From contig VYCZ01000408.1 of the NCBI GenBank assembly GCA_009843675.1, forward strand, positions 4,269 to 10,450: DNA of 6,182 nucleotides, given 5' to 3'. How positions within the stretch are numbered: the stretch's first letter is position 1; each line of letters begins with the position of its first letter. Under the pieces are notes generated by a model that saw only the letters and a program-made list of their open reading frames with translations, made no database searches and was not told where the DNA came from. Below, in pieces: positions 1 through 6,119 of the stretch. A program made the translations under genes and the position numbers. This DNA comes from Gammaproteobacteria bacterium (GTDB taxonomy: Bacteria; Pseudomonadota; Gammaproteobacteria; Eutrophobiales; Eutrophobiaceae).

Positions 1-2
1 CC

Positions 3-1232
3 TTCATACCTGTACCGGGAATTAACCCGGATGCGCTGGCGCAACTGTTCGAGCAGCAACGGGGCACCATCCTGGATATGTTCAACATGTTTTCCGGCGG
101 CGCGCTGGAACGCCTGTCGGTTGTCGCCCTCGGCATCATGCCCTACATATCCGCTTCGATCATCATGCAGATATTGTCATTCGTCGACCCGCGACTGAAG
201 CAGTTGCGCCGGGAAGGTGAAGCGGGACGGCGCAGGATTACCCAGTACACGCGCTACGGAACGGTGCTGCTGGCTACTTTCCAGGCTATCGGCGTGTCGC
301 TGGCGCTGGAAGGCCAGCAGGTCCTGGGGGGATCGGTCGTGATTGACCCGGGTATCACCTTCCGCGTGACCGCGGTGACCACGCTGGTGACCGGAACCAT
401 GTTCCTGATGTGGCTGGGAGAACAGATTACCGAGCGGGGCGTGGGCAACGGCATTTCGCTGATCATTTTTGCCGGTATCGTCGCCGGGCTCCCGTCTGCG
501 GTGGGCGGCACCCTGGAACTGTCGCGCACCGGCGAGTTGCACCTGATAATGGTATTTACGCTGTTTGCCCTGGCTATTGCCGTCACGGGATTTGTGGTGT
601 TTGTCGAACGGGGACAGCGCAGGATAACGGTGAACTATGCCCAGCGCCAGGTAGGGCGGAAAATGTATGCGGGCCAGTCCAGCCACCTGCCCCTGAAACT
701 GAACATGGCCGGCGTCATCCCCCCGATCTTTGCCTCCAGCCTGATACTGTTCCCGGGTACACTGGCAAGCTGGGCGGGCCAGGCCCGGGAGATGCGCTGG
801 CTGCAGGACCTGGCGACCCTGCTCCAACCCGGACAACCCATCTACGTCGCGTTTTACGCCGCGGGGATCATTTTCTTTTGCTTCTTTTATACTGCCGTCG
901 TTTTCGATCCGAGGGAGACCGCGGAAAACCTGAAAAAATCGGGCGCATTCATTCCCGGTATGAGGCCGGGGGAACAAACGTCCCGCTACCTCGACAGCGT
1001 ACTGACGAAGTTGACCATGGTCGGCGCCATCTACATTACATTCGTGTGCCTGTTGCCGGAATTCCTGATCCTGCAATACAACGTGCCGTTTTATTTCGGC
1101 GGGACGTCATTGCTGATTATCGTGGTTGTGGTAATGGACTTCATGGCGCAAATCCAGGCGCACCTGATGTCGCACCAGTATGAAGGCGCGTTGAAGAAGG
1201 CGAACCTGAAAAGCCACGGGCGACGTATATAA
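3..1232 (+). CDS. secY: Protein translocase subunit SecY, 5' partial
   Basis: SecY is the channel-forming inner-membrane subunit of the SecYEG translocon, which passes unfolded preproteins from SecA or the ribosome across or into the membrane. The frame is open from the left edge. The first readable residues ([20 protein letters not shown]) lie before the first ATG at 78, so that ATG is internal and the true start is outside the window. About 409 residues are present, against roughly 443 in E. coli, so about 35-40 N-terminal residues are missing. Visible hallmarks are [13 protein letters not shown], the QYTRYGT segment, the [17 protein letters not shown] loop, the cytosolic [16 protein letters not shown] loop, and the SecA/ribosome-contacting loop with [20 protein letters not shown] and PGEQT (containing the conserved Arg). 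Many hydrophobic spans fit the ten-helix topology. It ends with UAA, 15 bases before rpmJ, as at the end of a gammaproteobacterial spc operon. Confidence 0.98.
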   Translation, partial: FIPVPGINPDALAQLFEQQRGTILDMFNMFSGGALERLSVVALGIMPYISASIIMQILSFVDPRLKQLRREGEAGRRRITQYTRYGTVLLATFQAIGVSLALEGQQVLGGSVVIDPGITFRVTAVTTLVTGTMFLMWLGEQITERGVGNGISLIIFAGIVAGLPSAVGGTLELSRTGELHLIMVFTLFALAIAVTGFVVFVERGQRRITVNYAQRQVGRKMYAGQSSHLPLKLNMAGVIPPIFASSLILFPGTLASWAGQAREMRWLQDLATLLQPGQPIYVAFYAAGIIFFCFFYTAVVFDPRETAENLKKSGAFIPGMRPGEQTSRYLDSVLTKLTMVGAIYITFVCLLPEFLILQYNVPFYFGGTSLLIIVVVVMDFMAQIQAHLMSHQYEGALKKANLKSHGRRI

Positions 1233-1247
1233 CGGGAGAGTGAAGAA

Positions 1248-1361
1248 ATGAAAGTCAGGGCTTCAGTAAAAAAGATCTGCCGTAACTGCCGCATTATTCG
1301 CAGGCGGGGAAGTGTCCGGGTGATCTGTTCGGACCCGCGCCACAAGCAGAGACAGGGGTGA
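1248..1361 (+). CDS. rpmJ: 50S ribosomal protein L36 (zinc-binding, C+ form)
   Basis: This 37-codon gene encodes the smallest protein of the large ribosomal subunit, which helps organise 23S rRNA. It begins [20 protein letters not shown] and ends RHKQRQG, the typical L36 ends. The zinc-ribbon ligands are present as C11-x2-C14-x12-C27-x4-H32, so this is the zinc-containing (C+) paralogue rather than the cysteine-free one. It is one residue shorter than the 38-residue E. coli protein, apparently just before the final histidine. The start is preceded by a purine-rich GGGAGAGTGAAGAA stretch that can serve as ribosome binding site. The position between secY and rpsM is the classical one. Confidence 0.97.
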   Translation: MKVRASVKKICRNCRIIRRRGSVRVICSDPRHKQRQG

Positions 1362-1407
1362 ACCGTATGGCGTCCCCATTCCAGGTAACGAACAAGAGAG
1401 AAAACAG
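1362..1407 (+). promoter_or_regulatory. rpsM leader, candidate S4 autoregulatory region
   Basis: These 46 bases between rpmJ and rpsM form the longest gap inside the ribosomal block, apart from the interrupted end of rpsD. In E. coli, S4 binds a pseudoknot that spans the rpsM leader and first codons and represses the alpha operon. Here the first rpsM codons (GCCCGTATAGCAGGC) look nearly identical to what I recall of the E. coli sequence, which may reflect such a constraint. GAGAG at 1396-1400 is a plausible ribosome binding site. I could not establish the pseudoknot pairing by eye, so the regulatory role is inference from gene order and start-region similarity. Confidence 0.35.
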
Positions 1408-1764
1408 ATGGCCCGTATAGCAGGCGTAAATATTCCGGATCAAAAGCATATCAGCATATCCCTGACCCATATTTACGGGATAGGCAGTACTACCGCCCGG
1501 AAGATCTGTTCCGCAACGGGAATAGAACCTGATGTCAAGGTGTCGGCGCTCAGCGAAGATCAGCTTGACCTGTTGCGGGCGGAAGTCACCAATTACGAAC
1601 TGGAAGGCGATTTGCGCAGGGATGTGTCCATGAATATCAAACGCCTGATGGACCTGGGCTCGTACCGGGGTATCCGCCACCGCCGCGGACTGCCCTTGCG
1701 CGGCCAGCGTACCCGCACCAACGCCAGAACGCGTAAAGGGCCGCGCCGCATCATCAAGAAATAA
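1408..1764 (+). CDS. rpsM: 30S ribosomal protein S13
   Basis: S13 sits in the head of the small subunit, contacts the P-site tRNA and forms intersubunit bridges with the large subunit. The 118-residue product begins [20 protein letters not shown] and has the [12 protein letters not shown] helix-turn-helix region near residues 23-34. It then has the [18 protein letters not shown] segment and the basic tail ending [11 protein letters not shown]. Length matches the E. coli protein (118). The ATG at 1408 is supported by GAGAG at 1396-1400 and by the canonical N-terminus. In E. coli this is the first gene of the alpha operon. It ends with UAA, 16 bases before rpsK. Confidence 0.98.
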   Translation: MARIAGVNIPDQKHISISLTHIYGIGSTTARKICSATGIEPDVKVSALSEDQLDLLRAEVTNYELEGDLRRDVSMNIKRLMDLGSYRGIRHRRGLPLRGQRTRTNARTRKGPRRIIKK

Positions 1765-1780
1765 CACGAAGAGAGAGTGA

Positions 1781-2167
1781 ATGGCTAAACCGAGAGGTAC
1801 CAGAAAGAAGGTCAAGAAAACGGTAGTGGATGGTATCGCGCATGTCCATGCGTCTTTTAACAATACCATCATCAATATTACCGACAGGCAGGGGAATACC
1901 CTTGCATGGGCAACCGCCGGCGGCAGCGGCTTCCGCGGTTCGCGCAAGAGCACCCCGTTTGCGGCGCAGATCGCGGCACAGAAAGTGGGTGAAGTGGCAA
2001 AGGAATTCGGCATGAAGAACCTGGACGTGAATATCAAGGGTCCGGGACCGGGACGGGAATCGGCGGTACGCGCATTGAATGCGTTGGGCTACAAGATCAC
2101 CAATATCAACGACGTGACGCCTATTCCTCATAATGGTTGCCGTCCGCCGAAAAAAAGGCGCGTCTAG
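1781..2167 (+). CDS. rpsK: 30S ribosomal protein S11
   Basis: S11 lies on the platform of the small subunit near the 3' end of 16S rRNA and the E site. The 128-residue product shows the family core [19 protein letters not shown], then [20 protein letters not shown], a [13 protein letters not shown] loop, and the invariant C-terminus [18 protein letters not shown]. The length fits the family (129 in E. coli). A GAGAGAG run just upstream of the ATG is the likely ribosome binding site. The stop is UAG at 2165-2167, placed exactly after the canonical final valine. It is the only UAG used as a normal terminator in this window. The frame after this UAG runs directly into rpsD in the same phase (gga gga tat atg). 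Confidence 0.98.
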   Translation: MAKPRGTRKKVKKTVVDGIAHVHASFNNTIINITDRQGNTLAWATAGGSGFRGSRKSTPFAAQIAAQKVGEVAKEFGMKNLDVNIKGPGPGRESAVRALNALGYKITNINDVTPIPHNGCRPPKKRRV

Positions 2168-2173
2168 GGAGGA
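2167..2173 (+). promoter_or_regulatory. rpsD ribosome binding site
   Basis: GGGAGGA overlaps the last base of the rpsK UAG stop and lies three bases before the rpsD ATG at 2177. It is among the best Shine-Dalgarno matches in the window. The close coupling suggests that ribosomes finishing S11 hand over to S4. It also supports independent initiation of S4 rather than an S11-S4 fusion. Confidence 0.75.
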
Positions 2174-2176
2174 TAT

Positions 2177-2620
2177 ATGGCTCGTTATCTCGGACCCAAA
2201 TGCAAGCTGAGTCGGCGTGAAGGCGTTGACCTGTTCCTGAAAAGCCGCGCCCGGCCGATTGAATCCAAGTGCCAGATTGACAAGCCGCCCGGAGAGCACG
2301 GGATGAGGTCCAAGAGGCTGTCGGACTATGCCGTGCAACTCAGGGAAAAACAGAAACTGCGGCGTATTTACGGGGTGCTGGAAAAACAGTTCCGCCGCTA
2401 TTACAAGGAAGCAGTAAGGCGCAGGGGTTCTACCGGTGAGAACCTGTTGCAGATCCTCGAATGCCGCCTGGACAACGTGGTGTTCAGGATGGGATTTGGC
2501 TGTACGCGCAACGAAGCCAGACAACTGGTAAGCCACAAATCGGTGCTGGTGAACGGACAGTCCGTAAACATTCCGGCTTACAAGGTCAATCCGGAGGACA
2601 TGATTGAGATCAGGGAATAG
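2177..2620 (+). CDS. rpsD: 30S ribosomal protein S4, frame up to first in-frame UAG (gene continues to 2797)
   Basis: S4 is a primary 16S rRNA-binding protein that nucleates 30S assembly, contributes to decoding accuracy and mRNA helicase activity and, in enterobacteria, represses the alpha operon. This part encodes 147 residues: [20 protein letters not shown], the [20 protein letters not shown] region (about 46-65), and the S4 RNA-binding fold with [15 protein letters not shown] (about 94-108) and [17 protein letters not shown] (about 111-127). It runs to DMIEIRE, where UAG falls. Known S4 proteins continue about 59 residues further. The missing C-terminus is encoded downstream in the same frame (see the next two entries), so this is not a normal gene end. 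Whether the cell makes 147 or 206 residues cannot be decided from sequence. The identity as rpsD is certain. Confidence 0.95.
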   Translation: MARYLGPKCKLSRREGVDLFLKSRARPIESKCQIDKPPGEHGMRSKRLSDYAVQLREKQKLRRIYGVLEKQFRRYYKEAVRRRGSTGENLLQILECRLDNVVFRMGFGCTRNEARQLVSHKSVLVNGQSVNIPAYKVNPEDMIEIRE

Positions 2621-2626
2621 AGCTAG
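2618..2626 (+). other. rpsD: Two in-frame UAG codons in rpsD (codons 148 and 150)
   Basis: Reading rpsD in phase gives ATC AGG GAA TAG AGC TAG AAG CAG CTG. In E. coli S4, as I recall it, the matching residues are REKAKKQ, with lysines at 148 and 150. Each UAG is therefore one A-to-T change from the lysine codon AAG. No insertion or deletion is needed. The observation is direct; its cause (error, truncation, readthrough or recoding) is open. Confidence 0.93.
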
Positions 2627-2797
2627 AAGCAGCTGCGTATCCAGGATTCGCTTAACGTCGCAGAACAAATCGGGTTTCCCGAATGGGTCGACGTCGACCC
2701 CAAGAAGATGGCGGGAACATTTAAGTCCATGCCTGAGCGCGGTGAATTACCATCGGATATAAACGAACAGTTAGTAGTAGAACTTTATTCCAAGTAA
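2621..2797 (+). pseudogene. rpsD: C-terminal segment of ribosomal protein S4, beyond the in-frame UAGs
   Basis: In phase with rpsD, this stretch encodes [20 protein letters not shown], then [20 protein letters not shown], then [16 protein letters not shown] and UAA at 2795-2797. These match the S4 C-terminus column by column, including the W..VD...MAGTFK..PER core and the nearly invariant DINE.L.VELYSK end. Reading both UAGs as sense gives 206 residues, the same as E. coli S4. The lack of any other disruption suggests the segment is still translated, was broken very recently, or was broken only in the assembly. No start codon with a good ribosome binding site stands out within it, so separate translation looks unlikely. 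It is labelled pseudogene only because the frame is interrupted; programmed readthrough would make it normal coding sequence. Confidence 0.8.
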
Positions 2798-2805
2798 GCA
2801 GCTAC

Positions 2806-2811
2806 AGGAAG
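2806..2811 (+). promoter_or_regulatory. rpoA ribosome binding site
   Basis: AGGAAG lies seven bases upstream of the ATG at 2819. It fixes the rpoA start, which is also the expected N-terminus of the alpha subunit. It lies just after the UAA at 2795-2797, consistent with rpsD really ending there and with normal 21-base spacing between rpsD and rpoA. Confidence 0.75.
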
Positions 2812-2818
2812 AATATCT

Positions 2819-3835
2819 ATGCCCTCTACATTCAGTGAATTATTAAAGCCGCGCCGGGTTGATGTGGAAAACATCAATGCAACGCTGGCGAAAATAACCA
2901 TAGAACCGTTAAACCGCGGTTTCGGACATACCCTGGGCAATGCCCTGCGGCGCGTTTTATTGTCGTCCATGTCCGGTTGCGCAGTGACCGAAGTGGAAAT
3001 AGACGGCGTGCTGCATGAATACACGACCATAGACGGCGTGCACGAGGATGTTACGGATATCCTGCTCAACCTGAAGGAACTGGCGATCAGCCTGCATGCC
3101 AGGGATGACGTTACCCTGTCCTTGAACAAGACGGGGCCGGGTGAAGTCAAGGCAGGTGACATCAAGCTGGATCACGACGTGGAGATCGCGAACCCGGATC
3201 ACCTGATCGCCCATCTCACCCGTGCCGGTGAATTGAACATGAGTATCATCGTTGAGCGCGGGCGCGGGTATCGCCCCGTCATAGTCGGCAGTCCGGATGA
3301 TGATATCGGACAGAGCATAGGCCGGCTGAAACTCGATGCCTCGTTCAGTCCGGTTAAACGCGTTTCCTATGACGTGCAGAGCGCCCGCGTGGAACAACAG
3401 ACCGACCTGGACAAGCTGATCCTGGAGGTGGAAACGAACGGCACCATAGACCCGGAAGAAGCCATCAAGGAAGCGGCGCTCATCCTGCGCAACCAGTTGT
3501 CTATTTTTGTTGACCTGGAAGCCGAGCAAACGGAGGAAACTCCGATAGTGAGTGACGAACCGGAAATCGACCCCATCCTGCTGCGTCCTGTCGACGACCT
3601 GGAACTCACGGTGCGTTCAGCAAACTGCCTGAAGGCGGAAAGCATCTATTACATCGGCGACCTTATCCAGCGCACGGAAATGGAATTATTGAAGACTCCG
3701 AACCTGGGCAAGAAATCCCTGACTGAAATCAAGGACGTGCTCGCCTCCCGCGGCCTCTCGCTGGGTATGAGACTGGAGAACTGGCCCCCTTCCGACCTGT
3801 ACGAGGAAAGGGAAATGTCGGTGATATCGCACTGA
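2819..3835 (+). CDS. rpoA: DNA-directed RNA polymerase subunit alpha
   Basis: The alpha subunit dimerises to scaffold RNA polymerase assembly, and its C-terminal domain binds UP elements and activators. The N-terminal domain (about 1-235) shows [18 protein letters not shown] at 33-50, [16 protein letters not shown] at 53-68, RGRGY at 147-151 and TDLDKL plus [13 protein letters not shown] at about 195-216. An acidic linker follows. The C-terminal domain starts at about 250 with [21 protein letters not shown]266 corresponds to the DNA-contacting R265 of E. coli. It ends with the helix-hairpin-helix-like [20 protein letters not shown] and LRLENWPP-type segment (here GMRLENWPP). At 338 residues it is nine longer than E. 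coli RpoA (329), and the difference includes the tail [14 protein letters not shown]. It ends with UGA, 18 bases before rplQ. Confidence 0.98.
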   Translation: MPSTFSELLKPRRVDVENINATLAKITIEPLNRGFGHTLGNALRRVLLSSMSGCAVTEVEIDGVLHEYTTIDGVHEDVTDILLNLKELAISLHARDDVTLSLNKTGPGEVKAGDIKLDHDVEIANPDHLIAHLTRAGELNMSIIVERGRGYRPVIVGSPDDDIGQSIGRLKLDASFSPVKRVSYDVQSARVEQQTDLDKLILEVETNGTIDPEEAIKEAALILRNQLSIFVDLEAEQTEETPIVSDEPEIDPILLRPVDDLELTVRSANCLKAESIYYIGDLIQRTEMELLKTPNLGKKSLTEIKDVLASRGLSLGMRLENWPPSDLYEEREMSVISH

Positions 3836-3853
3836 TAGCGGCGGGGATTCGAC

Positions 3854-4252
3854 ATGCGACATAAAGAAAGCGGACGGAAACTGAACCGGAACAGCAGTCA
3901 CCGTACTGCCATGTTCCGTAATATGGCCGTTTCGCTGGTACGTCATGAAGTGATCAAGACCACCCTGGCCAAGGCAAAGGAGCTGCGGCGCGTAGCCGAA
4001 CCGTTGATCACACTTGCAAAAACGGATTCCGTAGCCAGGCGCAGGACGGCATTCGCCCGCCTGCGCGACAGGCCTATGGTGACAAAACTGTTTAATGAAC
4101 TGGGACCGCGCTACAAGAGCAGGCCGGGTGGTTACCTGCGCATACTGAAATGCGGTTTCAGGGTCGGCGACAAGGCGCCGATGGCCATCGTGGAACTGGT
4201 CGACCGGCCCGTAACGAGTTCGGAAGAAAATAATAACAACACGGAAAGTTGA
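3854..4252 (+). CDS. rplQ: 50S ribosomal protein L17
   Basis: L17 is a large-subunit protein located near the exit region of the peptide tunnel. The 132-residue product has the canonical [20 protein letters not shown] start, [20 protein letters not shown] (about 26-45), [16 protein letters not shown], and the C-terminal core [20 protein letters not shown] followed by [20 protein letters not shown]. It ends in a short polar tail rich in Ser, Glu and Asn that varies between species. GGGGA at 3843-3847 is the probable ribosome binding site. It is the last gene of the alpha operon, as in other gammaproteobacteria. It ends with UGA at 4250-4252, and a terminator follows within 30 bases. Confidence 0.98.
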   Translation: MRHKESGRKLNRNSSHRTAMFRNMAVSLVRHEVIKTTLAKAKELRRVAEPLITLAKTDSVARRRTAFARLRDRPMVTKLFNELGPRYKSRPGGYLRILKCGFRVGDKAPMAIVELVDRPVTSSEENNNNTES

Positions 4253-4280
4253 TATAAAAATTATAAAGTGGTAACAACTC

Positions 4281-4309
4281 AAAGCCGGACATCGTCCGGC
4301 TTTTTGTTT
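4281..4309 (+). terminator. Intrinsic terminator after rplQ
   Basis: AAAGCCGGAC (4281-4290), the loop ATC, and GTCCGGCTTT (4294-4303) form a perfect ten-base-pair stem with a three-base loop, followed by a T-rich tract (TTTTTGTTT from 4301). This is a textbook Rho-independent terminator and should end transcription from the alpha operon. It leaves only 12 bases before the oxygenase start codon at 4322. The A tract on the 5' side could let it work in the opposite direction too, though no opposing gene is present here. Confidence 0.92.
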
Positions 4310-4321
4310 AATATAAAGGTA

Positions 4322-5635
4322 ATGCAACACAACCTTTACGACAAACCGGAAGCCCTCAAGTCCCTCATAGACCCTGCACGCGTGCACCGGGATGTTTATG
4401 TCAGGGAAGAGATTTTCAAGCTGGAAATGGAGCGGATCTGGGGACAGGCCTGGATTTACGTCGGCCATGAAAGCCAGGTCAGGTCCGCCGGAGATTATCT
4501 CACCACGACCATCGGGCTGACTCCCGTCATCATGATCAGGGACATGAACGGCAGGGACATCAACGTGCTGGTGAACCGCTGCGGGCACCGGGGCGCACAG
4601 GTCTGCGAGGCCCGCAGCGGTCGCGCTGATGGAATATTCAAGTGCCCCTATCACGGCTGGACCTACCGGACCGACGGTACCCTCCGTTCGCAGCCGAGTC
4701 CCGCCGGCTACCGGGACGTGGGTTTCGACAGCGGCGCGGCCGAATTCGGCATGCCCCGGGTAGCGCGTACAGGGCAGTACCGCGGCTTCGTGTTCGCCTC
4801 ACTGTCCGCGACGGGTCCGGACCTCCCCGATTTCCTCGGAGACATGCGCAACACCATAGACAACATGGTGGACCGGGCGCCGGAAGGCGCCGTGGAAGTA
4901 TCCGGTAAGACCTGCCACCGGTATCGCCACCCGGTCAATTGGAAGTTCTTCACCGAGAACCTGCATGACGCCATGCACCCCATGGTGGCCCATGCCGGCA
5001 CCAGTGACGCGGTAAGGCAATACAAGGAGCAGCTTCCGCCCGACCATGCGCCGCTGCCGGAAGCGGAAGTGATAGCCCCGTTCGGCGGTTCCTATGACTT
5101 CTTTGACGAGATGGGATTTGTCGGGTTGCCGCACGGGCACGGTTACATGGGTGGCGGGATAAGCATTTTCAGCCACTACCAGGTCTATCCCGATTACCTG
5201 GAGGCGATGGAACAGGCCTACGGCAGGGAGCGCACCGAGGAGATTCTCTCGTTCAACCGCCACAACGGCCTGATCTACCCGTCCTGCACGATACGCGACA
5301 ATATACAGTCCGTACGCGTGGTCATACCCGTTTCGGTGAACGAGACCATCATCGAGTCCTGGACGTTCAGGCTGAAAGGGGCGCCGCCGAACATGCTGGA
5401 GCGCACCCTGCGCTATTCGCGCCTGATCAACTCCCCGGCATCGATGGTAGGCCCGGATGACCTGGAATGCTATCTCCGCATACAGGAGAGCGCCGAAGCC
5501 GGCGCCATTGAATGGATAGACATGCACCGCCACCACGGCAGGGAACAACGGGACGGGGACAAGGTAACGGCTACGGGCACCAGCGACATGACGCTGCGCA
5601 ACCAGTATGCCGCATGGCTTGAATACATGACCTGA
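4322..5635 (+). CDS. Rieske non-heme iron ring-hydroxylating oxygenase, alpha (large) subunit
   Basis: This is the catalytic subunit of a bacterial ring-hydroxylating oxygenase, which adds oxygen to an aromatic substrate using electrons from a ferredoxin/reductase chain. I start it at ATG 4322 (437 residues). An in-frame GTG at 4268 would put the terminator hairpin inside the gene. Rieske [2Fe-2S] ligands are C87-x-H89 and C108-x2-H111 (NRCGHRGAQVC, KCPYHGWTYRTDG). The mononuclear iron site shows NWKFFTENLHDAMHPMVAH: the bridging acid is D216 and the iron ligands are H219 and H224, with D379 or D380 (VGPDDLE) as the likely carboxylate ligand. All catalytic elements are therefore intact. The C-terminal half (NGLIYPSC, VRVVIPVSV, ESWTFRLKGAP, YSRLINSP) recalls the anthranilate-dioxygenase-like group, but that is memory rather than a search. 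The substrate cannot be deduced. The upstream ribosome binding site is weak (AAAGG two bases from the ATG). Confidence 0.93.
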   Translation: MQHNLYDKPEALKSLIDPARVHRDVYVREEIFKLEMERIWGQAWIYVGHESQVRSAGDYLTTTIGLTPVIMIRDMNGRDINVLVNRCGHRGAQVCEARSGRADGIFKCPYHGWTYRTDGTLRSQPSPAGYRDVGFDSGAAEFGMPRVARTGQYRGFVFASLSATGPDLPDFLGDMRNTIDNMVDRAPEGAVEVSGKTCHRYRHPVNWKFFTENLHDAMHPMVAHAGTSDAVRQYKEQLPPDHAPLPEAEVIAPFGGSYDFFDEMGFVGLPHGHGYMGGGISIFSHYQVYPDYLEAMEQAYGRERTEEILSFNRHNGLIYPSCTIRDNIQSVRVVIPVSVNETIIESWTFRLKGAPPNMLERTLRYSRLINSPASMVGPDDLECYLRIQESAEAGAIEWIDMHRHHGREQRDGDKVTATGTSDMTLRNQYAAWLEYMT

Positions 5636-5636
5636 A

Positions 5637-6119
5637 ATGGCGGGAGACAAATTACAGAACGGAATCAGGGACCTGATCCGCCTGGAGACCCGCTGCCTGA
5701 ACGAAGCGGACCTGGAAACCTGGATCTCCCTGTTCACCGAAGACGGCTATTACTGGATGCCCCTGGAACGGGCGCAGACCGACCCCGAACAGCACGATTC
5801 CCTGGTCTACGACAACCGCGCCCTGATGGAAATGCGCCGGTACAACCTGCACAACCCGTTATCGCCGTCCATGCAGCATGAAGTACGTTCGGTGCGCATC
5901 CTGTCGGAACCGGACATCGACTTTCCGGCGGGACCTGCCGGCGACATTATCGTCAGTGCCGACGTTATTGCCGTCATCCACCACCGCAAACAGGACACCT
6001 ATGCCGGCGCCGTCACCTGGCGCCTGGTACGGACGGATGCAGGCCTGAAAATAAAGTCCAAGCGCGTGGACCTGCTCAACGCAGACGCCCCGCTGGACAG
6101 CATCATGATGTACATTTAA
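5637..6119 (+). CDS. Ring-hydroxylating oxygenase, beta (small) subunit
   Basis: The 160-residue product matches the small subunit of Rieske ring-hydroxylating oxygenases, an SnoaL/NTF2-like alpha+beta-barrel protein that packs with the alpha subunit, usually as an alpha3-beta3 hexamer. Family signatures are the N-terminal helix with CLNEADLETWISLFTEDGYY (about 20-39), then WMPLERAQ, the YDNRALMEMRRYNL segment (about 58-71), HEVRSVRIL, and the C-terminal strands YAGAVTWRLVRT, GLKIKSKRVDLLNAD and DSIMMYI. The length is normal for the family (about 155-190). It starts one base after the alpha subunit's UGA with no clear ribosome binding site of its own, so translation is probably coupled and the subunits made in matched amounts. 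The electron-transfer genes often found next to such pairs are not seen before the window ends. Confidence 0.92.
   Translation: MAGDKLQNGIRDLIRLETRCLNEADLETWISLFTEDGYYWMPLERAQTDPEQHDSLVYDNRALMEMRRYNLHNPLSPSMQHEVRSVRILSEPDIDFPAGPAGDIIVSADVIAVIHHRKQDTYAGAVTWRLVRTDAGLKIKSKRVDLLNADAPLDSIMMYI

Noticed and set aside
78..80. ATG at 78 as the secY start
   Set aside because: The frame is open to the left edge and the residues before it are conserved SecY sequence, so this is an internal methionine.
177..1076. Long open frames on the minus strand opposite secY, rpsK/rpsD, rpoA/rplQ and the oxygenase genes
   Set aside because: They lie antisense to clearly conserved genes, lack recognisable domains, and look like by-products of GC-biased codons on the coding strand.
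2629..2636. Palindrome GCAGCTGC just after the rpsD UAGs as a readthrough-stimulating hairpin
   Set aside because: An eight-base perfect palindrome with no loop cannot form a stable RNA hairpin, and it fits ordinary codons for KQL.
2618..2640. Frameshift as explanation for the short rpsD
   Set aside because: The downstream S4 C-terminus is in the same phase as the N-terminal part (start 2177, stop 2795-2797), so only in-frame stops separate them, with no indel.
4249..4277. TTGATA at 4249-4254 as a -35 box for an oxygenase promoter
   Set aside because: No acceptable -10 box occurs at 16-18 bases, and transcription from here would run straight into the terminator at 4281-4309.
4268..4321. GTG at 4268 as an upstream start of the oxygenase alpha subunit, adding 18 residues
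   Set aside because: The added codons overlap the terminator hairpin and T tract, and their translation does not resemble an oxygenase N-terminus. ATG 4322 gives a typical start leading into LIDPARVHRDVY.
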